A stretch of 23,762 bases of DNA from Tubiluchus corallicola. Lineage: Eukaryota; Priapulida; Priapulimorpha; Priapulimorphida; Tubiluchidae. Positions 1 to 7,900 of this stretch are shown here, in pieces; the stretch's first letter is position 1, and each line of letters starts with the position of its first letter. A model generated the notes under the pieces. It did no database searches and was not told where the DNA came from. It saw only the letters and a program-made list of their open reading frames with translations. The stretch is taken from contig JAQGDQ010001834.1 of NCBI GenBank assembly GCA_030141605.1, forward strand, positions 1 through 23,762, read 5' to 3'. Made by a program: the position numbers and the translations under genes.

Positions 1-27
1 CTAAATAAAGATAAAACTGAAGAGTAT

Positions 28-52
28 TCAATTCAATTCAATTCAATTCAAA
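28..52. repeat. (ATTCA)n short tandem repeat
   Basis: About five copies of a pentamer are followed by a TTTATTTA stretch. On the minus strand this looks like an A-rich retroelement tail ending in a pentanucleotide array, but no body can be recognised. Confidence 0.7.
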
Positions 53-122
53 AGGTTTATTTATCTCTAATATAATATTTTTAGCGCAAATGCAACAATA
101 AAGTATCACATAAAAAGAAAAT

Positions 123-673
123 GCAAATACTTAGGCAGTCTTCTAGCAACAGATGAACGTATGTCAAGAACTAGCTGCGTATTAACAAAAAAATTTGAAA
201 GTAAGAGGATCAGTCTAAAAACAAAAATAAGAATCCTTGCTGCACTTGTGGAAACTGTCTTTCTCTACAACTCAAAATAATGGACAATCAAAGCACAAAA
301 CAAATCAGAAATTAATGCATTTCAAAAAAGAAACTACAGGAACATTATTGGAATAAAATGGCCAAACAAGATATCAAACCGGGATTTGCATAATAAAGTC
401 AATGCAGAAGAATGGACAGTCAAAATCGAAAGGAGAAGCATAGGACTAGTTATATGACTACCAGATGACAGCCTATTAAAGTTAACTTTCAAAGAAGCAC
501 GGTGTCAAGAAAAGAAACTGCAAGGAGGACAGCTGCTGACTTTCATCAGTTTCATCCAAAAAGAACTTATCAACGCACCATTAGATATAAAAAATACAGA
601 GACATGGGAAGTTGCACGTGACAGGGCAGCATTTACTAAAATGATTGCAGGGGTCATGTCAGAGGACGTGTGA
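123..673 (+). pseudogene. Non-LTR retrotransposon (LINE) remnant: reverse-transcriptase C-terminal region
   Basis: A single frame reads CKYLGSLLATDE, then LKTKIRILAALVETVFLYNS, INAFQKRNYRNIIGIKWPN, and closes with ARDRAAFTKMIAGVMSEDV and TGA at 671-673. These words follow the region after the catalytic core in many animal LINE reverse transcriptases. The frame has two internal stops: a TAA in place of the Glu of the usual YxSETW motif, and a TGA a little later (455-457). There is no frameshift over 550 bp. The catalytic YxDD core is not in the window, so it is a 5'-truncated dead copy. Confidence 0.8.
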
Positions 674-812
674 CTCCAGAGATGATGATGGTTTCTGTAA
701 TAATGATCTATTGTCACCATCATTGAAGATCAGTGCATTCTTTTGAAGATACCTGTCAGGTTATCTACTATTTTTGTATCATATATGACATGCAAATATG
801 TGGTGAAAAAGA

Positions 813-814
<2 letters not shown>

Positions 815-872
<58 letters not shown>
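815..872. repeat. (AT)29 microsatellite
   Basis: 58 bp of uninterrupted AT dinucleotide. Confidence 0.97.
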
Positions 873-875
<3 letters not shown>

Positions 876-2090
876 TGTCTATTTTATGTCTTATTACTCT
901 CCTCTTTCTCTAATATTATAATGTATCAATCCAGTTCGGCGAGTTGTGCAACAAATTCAACTTGAATGCATGACGTCATCAGTTTTATCGTACACTGTGT
1001 GACCATGGTGACGTTTTTCGCAGATTAATTTGGCAGAAATTTGCCTAATTTGTGATTAAAACAGATAAAGCATTTTGTGTTGTTTATTATAATTATTATT
1101 TGTTTGGATGGTTTTCATAGCAGCTTGTGCACACTTCACGTTCTATGTATGCTTTGAACATATCACTCTGCCTGGTAAAATTGCGTAAACTCAGTACAAT
1201 ATATTATTAGAAAGTTACAGTATTAATACTATAGATTTACTAATTATGTATGATACGAAGCTGACTTATAACATATCAATTATTTTCAGAAGAAAAATCC
1301 TGGGATGGTAATGAGGTTATTTTTAAAAACTACGAAAAAAACTATAACTTAAGTGACAGATTACATGACAAACACAAATAAAACAGATTGAATAATGCTT
1401 ACAATGAAAAAACGTAAAAGAAGAAGAAAACCTACCAAGTGAACACAATAATATTTTTGCAAGATTATTTAGAAAAATCAAAAGATGCTGAAAAATCTGA
1501 ATCTGAACAACTACACTGAATAACAATCTGAACAACAACTAGGCCTAGATTCCTAATCAAAACAAAATTGAAAGTAAAAGCCTCGTCACTTTTTATGCAT
1601 ACGTGAGGAAGAGAAATAGTGAAGTCAAATTCCAACACTTACACGTGAGATCTATCTGTATTTACAAATTCTGCACTTGACAAACCTCACCTGTGTAGCA
1701 TAGTTTGGTGTCATCAATAAAGATATTAGTAAAGTCAGCATATCTCAACAAGACCGTCTTTGGGGAAATGAGCATAGTTAGATATATTTACCTTATAGAG
1801 CTAACAAAAATTTAATCACGTATCTATTTACTAGCAGATTTATTGGAATAAAAAGTTTAGAAGTTTTTAGTCACAATAATAAGTGTTTAAAAGAAAACTG
1901 GACGATTGTGTCAGCATTAGTTCACAATAAAGAATGCCCGAAAATATTGAAAACTACAACAGCTTTTTTTAAATCAAAATTTTAGATTAAATAATAATTA
2001 TCTCAGATACAGATAATCAAATTTTGTTAAACTTTCAAAGCTACGCGCGGCTCAGAACGATGCCCTATTATGTTTAAATGGTTCTTAGAC
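873..2090. other. Non-genic stretch
   Basis: I see no coding exon, RNA gene or clear transposon here. It is AT-rich single-copy-looking sequence with short spurious ORFs. A CpG-richer patch with a CRE octamer lies at 935-1020. Confidence 0.5.
971..978. promoter_or_regulatory. CRE palindrome TGACGTCA, possible distal promoter
   Basis: A second perfect CRE octamer is set in a short CpG-richer stretch (935-1020). It could mark a promoter for a non-coding first exon of SNX13, but no exon can be shown and 2.5 kb with two transposons lies between. Confidence 0.2.
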
Positions 2091-2623
2091 ATTGTTACTA
2101 GTGTTGCTCCGGATAGCGAATATCCGATGTTATTGAATATTTCCTCAAATTGACTTCCGGATTCGGATTATATCCAGATAGGTTAGCTATATTTGGATCG
2201 AATATACAGATCGGTTTGGATAATGAAAAATTAGTAAATGTTTGCAGACTTTAGCATTTTCATTCAGTCTGTCAAAAAAGACTTTCATCTTAAAGGATCT
2301 TGCCCAAAGATACACCATATTGCCACACGCAAACGAAAAAAGATAAAGATGTGTGTAAAATTTTCGTCTTGAAAACTCAAACATAGGCTAAAACAATCTA
2401 AGTTTTTTGGTAATATTTTGTGTAGATATTTTCGGCTGTTAAATTATGCGAAAACCGTTTTCAATTGCACATAACATAAACTGGATAGGGAATATTTGCG
2501 AATATCAAATTTTTAAAACTACTGGATAATATCGGATACGAATACTCGTAGAATCTCGCGAATACCACCTGTTGGGAGCCGAGTGGACCACTGCGCCAAG
2601 TAGACCACTTGATGCGCTAAAAG

Positions 2624-2658
2624 TAGTGTCCTACATGGGCAGCCCAAGTAGGACACTA
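2624..2658. repeat. Hairpin 1 of the nested element
   Basis: Arms of 17 bp around a single central base pair with one mismatch. The arms contain CTACATGG and CCAAGTAG. Confidence 0.85.
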
Positions 2659-2869
2659 GCGATTTTTGTCGAGAATCGGTAATTTTGTCAAATTTTTGAA
2701 AATTCTGTGAAAGTTTCTTCATTTTATTATTTACAGAAATAATTGCAAATTTAAAAATAAGACAGATGCTGCTAAGCCGTCACAACACCAAAAAGTAAAT
2801 TTTAACATTTAAGAAAAGCAAGGATAATTAGTTTTAATATTATCAGTAGTATTGTAACATGTAGGGCAC

Positions 2870-2902
2870 TGTCCTACATGGCTCGCTAGCCCATGTAGGA
2901 CA
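2870..2902. repeat. Hairpin 2 of the nested element
   Basis: Perfect 12-bp arms TGTCCTACATGG and CCATGTAGGACA around a 9-base loop. Confidence 0.85.
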
Positions 2903-3260
2903 CATAGATCGCTAGAACGTTTACTTATAAGAAAACAATTATTTGCCCAAGAGGTAGTGGAACCGATCACCTGTTTGTGAAGTGAGACAAAATCAAAAAT
3001 GATATACCTTAAACAAATTTTGTATTCGCAAAAAAGTGGTTTTTTTTCACTTCAACAACATTAATATCGAAACCAAATTTAATATTGTCCTTTCTACCAG
3101 CTCAGAATAAAATTCTTTTATTTTATTAGATGTATAATAAATTATTCAACGTGTACTAACGTTTTTAATTATTATTATTACATAAACAAGCACAACGGAC
3201 GGTGTCAGTACACTTAACGACTCAATTCCCGACCTGTCTCTAGTGTCCTACTTGGGCAGC

Positions 3261-3286
3261 CCAAGTAGACCAATTGGTCTACTTGG
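3261..3286. repeat. Perfect 26-bp palindrome of the nested element
   Basis: The 26 bp equal their own reverse complement. The palindrome overlaps the inner end of the right terminal repeat and abuts a third hairpin (3248-3268). Confidence 0.9.
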
Positions 3287-3467
3287 CGCAGTGGTCCACT
3301 CGGCTCCCAACACCACCATTTTCGGATACGAATCGGATATCCGGTCGGAGCAACACTAATTTTTACTAAGTCCTTAGGGGTTTTATTGACAAGAAATTAT
3401 TAGTAATTCTGCAATATGTATAAGAAAAAAATTAAAAAAAAACAAAATGAAAAATATTTGTTTGTTT

Positions 3468-3515
3468 GATGATTGTACGTTTTTCTGTTTTGATGATTGT
3501 GTGTTTGTCTGTTTT
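3468..3515. repeat. 24-bp tandem duplication before the SNX13 5'-UTR acceptor
   Basis: Two copies of a 24-bp unit starting GATGATTGT (3468-3491, 3492-3515) form the pyrimidine-rich tract of the putative acceptor at 3518-3519. Confidence 0.75.
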
Positions 3516-3533
3516 TCAGTTTAGGTGTAACTG

Positions 3534-3578
3534 ATGTATCTCTCCAACAACTATGTCATCAATAGCTACATGATGTGA
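3534..3578 (+). promoter_or_regulatory. Upstream ORF in the SNX13 5' leader
   Basis: An ATG at 3534 opens a 14-codon frame ending in TGA at 3576-3578, just before the SNX13 ATG at 3596. A second upstream ATG at 3580, with G at -3, opens an out-of-frame 54-codon ORF that overlaps the SNX13 start and ends at 3744. If the leader begins at the 3519 acceptor, both would tend to reduce SNX13 translation. Whether they are in the mRNA is not shown. Confidence 0.4.
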
Positions 3579-3595
3579 AATGCTGTCTAAGTGGC

Positions 3596-4963
3596 ATGTC
3601 GTCATATTTTGCAAATATTTCTTTTCTTGGCTGGATTGGCCTGTTTTTAGCACTTTTTCTGAGTTCTTTTGGCTTATCTACGTTCTTGCGCATTGTTGCG
3701 GCTCTCTGTGCTTTTTTAACTGGTTGCGGACTGCTACTATATAGTGGAACAGAAAAGGTTTTGCCACTTCTTAGAGAAAGATTAATGTTTAATCCTTGGG
3801 GCGCAGTCCGTGTCGGCGTTCCTATATCTTCCGTCGGCGATTCCCGGTCAAAGTATGTTAAACTCGACCGGCGCTTGACCGGTTCTTCACTGATAGATGA
3901 ACCTCTCCGAGAGGTTCTACATTATGCATTCCGAGACTACGTGCAGACTTGGTACTACACGAACATTAGCGACGACCAAAAATTTCTGCAAGATTTAAGA
4001 AGCACGGCTCAGCAGATTATCGTCAGGTCAGCAGATCTGTCGAAAAATGTAGACTGGGTCTCATACCTGACCACTCGTCTTGTCGACGACTTTGCTACTC
4101 ATTTGAGAATATACAGGAAGTCGGAGCTGAAGGTGAGGGAGCATCGAACAGATGAAGTGAAGCCTCCGTTAGTGAGTGTGTTTTTCGACACCGAATTAGA
4201 GTTGGAGAATTACAGCTTGTGTCGAGACCGAATTTGTTTATCCGGCGAACACGAGCGCGAATATCTGCGCACTCTTGCCGAAGTTTTGCTCTATTTACTT
4301 CTTTCTGCTGATGATTTCCAGAATAAGCCGTTTCGCTTGCTAGCCAGGGAACTTTTAGTGAACAAAATACTCATACCAATGGTTGAGTTGCTTTCAGATC
4401 CCGATTACATAAATCAAAAAATTATTTATTTCACCAAAGAACAGTCGCTGATTCCTGATGCTTTTGTTGATGCCCTAAGATTGTCAAACAACATTGATGA
4501 GGCCGAATCCATAAGAATCATAGTTAACCACGAAATTGCGCTGCAACGTTCAAAAGATTCTCGGGACGATGACACTAACATAAAAGAACAACTGCAGAGT
4601 TTGCTGTTCGTCAAAAATACTGTAGAAAGTCAGATACGTCGCATGGCTGAGGGAGACGAAACAGATTCCATTGGTTTGCCCTCTAGCGTCGATATGAATC
4701 GTTTGTTAGTGCCGGGAGCAAGGCTGTTTAATCTGTCTCTAGAAGCCGTCTTAAGCAACAGTTTAGCATTGTCATACTTTATTGACTATATGAGCAGCAT
4801 TGGCTGCCAACAGTACATATTCTTCTACCTTACTGTGGAAGGTTATCGAGTCACGGCCGAGCAACAGTTGTCTGCTGCACATTTAAATAAGGTCACCGAT
4901 CCATCTGCTCCGCCTATGAGCACGCTTCCACTCAGCGAGGCTGCTAAGACTATATGTGATCAG
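3596..4963 (+). CDS. SNX13: SNX13 coding exon 1: membrane segments, PXA, first half of RGS
   Basis: This exon encodes 456 residues without an intron. The two hydrophobic stretches lie in the first 50 residues, the PXA domain follows, and the exon ends inside the RGS domain after the ICDQ motif (4952-4963). The donor is CAG|GTAAGA, phase 0. A possible 5'-UTR acceptor lies at 3518-3519, after a pyrimidine-rich tract, so the transcript probably has an upstream non-coding exon or a spliced leader. Confidence 0.95.
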
Positions 4964-7900
4964 GTAAGATGTTGTGCATTGTAACCTTTGTGGTTATACT
5001 GTTATGGATGTGCGAAAGTTCACATTATTGTAGCCATTAGTAAAGATATCAGCGTAAGAAGTTTGATCAAAAACTTTAATAGTACTGTTCACTTTATTTA
5101 TTTTGAGTGCAAACCGTAGTTAAGTTTATTTAAATTGGACAGACAGTTAAAAATTTGAAATATAGTTATGTATTTTTAACTTTCTAAAAAAGGAATAATT
5201 TTCACTAGTTTTAACTAATATGGTTAAGTAGGTTTAAAAATCCAGTTTGAGATCAGGTAGGCAAGTTTGACTAATTCTGACATTAGATTTCATATTTCAC
5301 AAATTTCATGGGTTACATTTAACCCCTCAATTATATAACATGAATTCTGTTAGATTTTTTTGGTTCCAAATGGTTATTGATTATTGCTACTTTTTGCATT
5401 TTAGTTATACAGCTTTTGTTTATCCGTAAACAAGGATGATAATGTAACATTTAGTTGTTTATAATTCCTAGATGCCGTTATCTGAGCCATATTACAATTT
5501 GTTTGTTTTGTTTATCCGTAAACAAGGATGATAATGTAACATTTAGTTGTTTATAATTCCTAGATGCCGTTATCTGAGCCATATTACAATTTGTTTGTTT
5601 TGTTTATCCGTAAACAAGGATGATAATGTAACATTTAGTTGTTTATAATTCCTAGATGCCGTTATCTGAGCCATATTACAATTTGTTTGTTTTGTTTATC
5701 CGTAAACAAGGATGATAATGTAACATTTAGTTGTTTATAATCCATAGATGCCGTTATCTGAGCCATATTACAATTTGTTTGTTTTGTTTATCCGTAAACA
5801 AGGATGATAATGTAACATTTAGTTGTTTATAATCCATAGATGCCGTTATCTAAGCCGTATTACAATTTGTTTGTTTTAAACTGCAGTATCTGTCGGAGAA
5901 AGCTTCTCCTAAACTCAAACTTGATGAAGCCATGGTGAAAAGATTGTTGACAACTATGAATACTCAACCTGTAACAGAAAACTTATTTGACGAAGTACAA
6001 TCCCGAGTTTACGACGTACTTCAGGTAAAGTAGTTTAGCGTATGAGTGCTAACTATGTAATAATTCACTGTAGAGCATTTGAAACGGCTGCGTTAATTAG
6101 TTTCTGTTCGGGGCATTAATGAGCTAAATTAAAGAATTTGTGTGATGCGCTAAATTTTGTTTATTGTCAAGCTTGGGAACATGATGGCTTCTCCAATCTG
6201 CTGTCCCAAGTTTTTGATAAGGTGGTTTTATCTTCTCATGTTTATGATCTAGCCAGGTGCACTTCTTTAGGTTTTGCTGATAGGAAGTTAAAACTAGCTA
6301 ATTTGTTTAAGCCATATATGAAGAAGGATATTCTTACACTGTTTGATAACAAAACTGATAATATACAGTCAACCTCGGGTATAAGGTACTCGCTTATAAG
6401 GAACCACCAACACCGGTCCTGATTTTTCGTAACGTTTTTCCTATGTAAATAAGGTAGTCAGATATAAGGGACTTTCGGTTATAAGGGACGATGTCTTCAG
6501 GTCCCGCGTAATAGAAACCTACGTAAATTACCTCGCATATAAGTGACCCTATGATCAAAGCGAAATTGATCGATTGTTAACTTCAATTTTTCACAAACTC
6601 GGCCTTCGAACAGCTCGGTTTCCCCGGTCACATACATCTCGCATTACTGAAGGAGCTTCCTACATACCGTTTGCACTGAATGTGTAGCAATAATCCATAA
6701 AAATATGGATAAAAGTACAGGTCTAGATACACCCTTGGTCTGACTCAACTTCGGCTATAAGGGACATGTGAGATAAGGGATGGTTTTTCCCGGTCCGTGG
6801 GTATCCCTTATATCCCAGGTTGACTGTACATATAGAAAACTTCTATTCACTCACTGTAATAACGGCTTAATAGCAGAGTCATTTCTGAGTAAATGATTTA
6901 TGTATTTAAGTTCAGCCGCTCTTAACAAAACAAATAGCTATCATTTGCTCTACAAAGGCCACCCAATACGTGTCGTTGTTGTCTGTTCTTGCCTCTGAAT
7001 ACAGGAGAACGGCAGACAAAAGAAGTGTTTGATTATATAGTCATTGTCCAATTCAACTGGAGAACTGGGTTTATTTATTCTTCTGGTTCTGGTTCGAAAA
7101 AATAATTAAAGGATTGCAATAGCTTTTATATATCGTTTTATTTAAGCTCGAATTTTTCTTTGCCTTGTTTGTAATACATAGTACAGTCGACCCTCGTTAA
7201 ACCGGACCCCGTTAGCCCGGATATCGGATAAGACGGACGTCATTCGTGGTAAAGGAAACTGACCGATTTCCGAGCTGGAGCGCTAAACACAACACGGCCT
7301 ACAACTCACCACGAGCCATTGACGGGCCGAAATTCAGTTTGCTTACCCCATCAAAAGCACTCGCTAATTTCTTTATGCTCTCAAAGGTTAACTATTTTAA
7401 TGTAATATACAGTATAGTATATAGTGCAATGTATATAGGCCTTATTAAGGTGATTATTCCTGTATAATAATATAGAGTCTATATTATAGACCATATATAG
7501 GCATATCGGATAAATCGGACAATCGGCTAAACCAGACCACCCCCCCCCCCATTTGTCCGGCTTAACGAGGGTTGACTGTATTTGGCTATTCATCCGCAGG
7601 TGGATCAAGCTTGTAAGTTTGTACATGCTGAACTATCAATTTCCTTCAAAATATTACTAATTTGAGCAACTCTTCAAATAGAAATGGGCTCTTTAACTTG
7701 TATTTTGCTGTTAAAGTACCTTGTGCAATGTGTGCGGTAAAGCAAACTGGATATTTGCATTTTCTCATAAGCGTATGTATGTTTTTATCAGGAAGACAGA
7801 TTTTTCCCAGCATTCACAGTAAAGCAAACTGGATATTTGCATTTTTTTATAAGTGCATGTATGTTTTTATCAGGAAGACAGATTTTTCCCAGCATTCAAA

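Larger units (their letters stand above)
2570..3312. mobile_element. Inverted-repeat transposon nested in the hAT-like MITE
   Basis: It has perfect 38-bp terminal inverted repeats (2570-2607 and 3275-3312) beginning TGTTGGGAGCCGAG, and a perfect 5-bp target duplication CCACC (2565-2569, 3313-3317). The 743-bp element has no ORF of note but contains several long hairpins. A TGTNR end with a 4-5 bp duplication is reminiscent of Ginger-type elements; this assignment is tentative. Confidence 0.85.
2099..3358. mobile_element. hAT-like MITE, split by a second insertion
   Basis: The terminal inverted repeats start TAGTGTTGCTCCG at both ends and continue with GGATAT/ATCCG-type subterminal words. They are flanked by a near-perfect 8-bp target duplication (2091-2098 attgttac; 3359-3366 atttttac). 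An 8-bp duplication points to the hAT superfamily. Removing the inner insertion and its duplication leaves about 512 bp with no ORF, so it is a non-autonomous element. Confidence 0.8.
6025..7873 (+). other. SNX13 intron 2
   Basis: GT-AG intron of 1849 bp containing two pogo-type MITEs, an unassigned open frame (about 6138-6366) and an 82-bp tandem duplication of its own 3' end. Confidence 0.9.

Noticed and set aside
733-921. 62-codon ORF with an alternating Tyr/Ile run
   Set aside because: It is a translation of the (AT)n microsatellite.
4426-4614. Minus-strand ORF inside SNX13 exon 1
   Set aside because: Antisense shadow of the region before the RGS domain.
5418-5876. CRISPR-like array
   Set aside because: The 92-bp units are contiguous with no spacers. 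It is a minisatellite in a eukaryotic intron.
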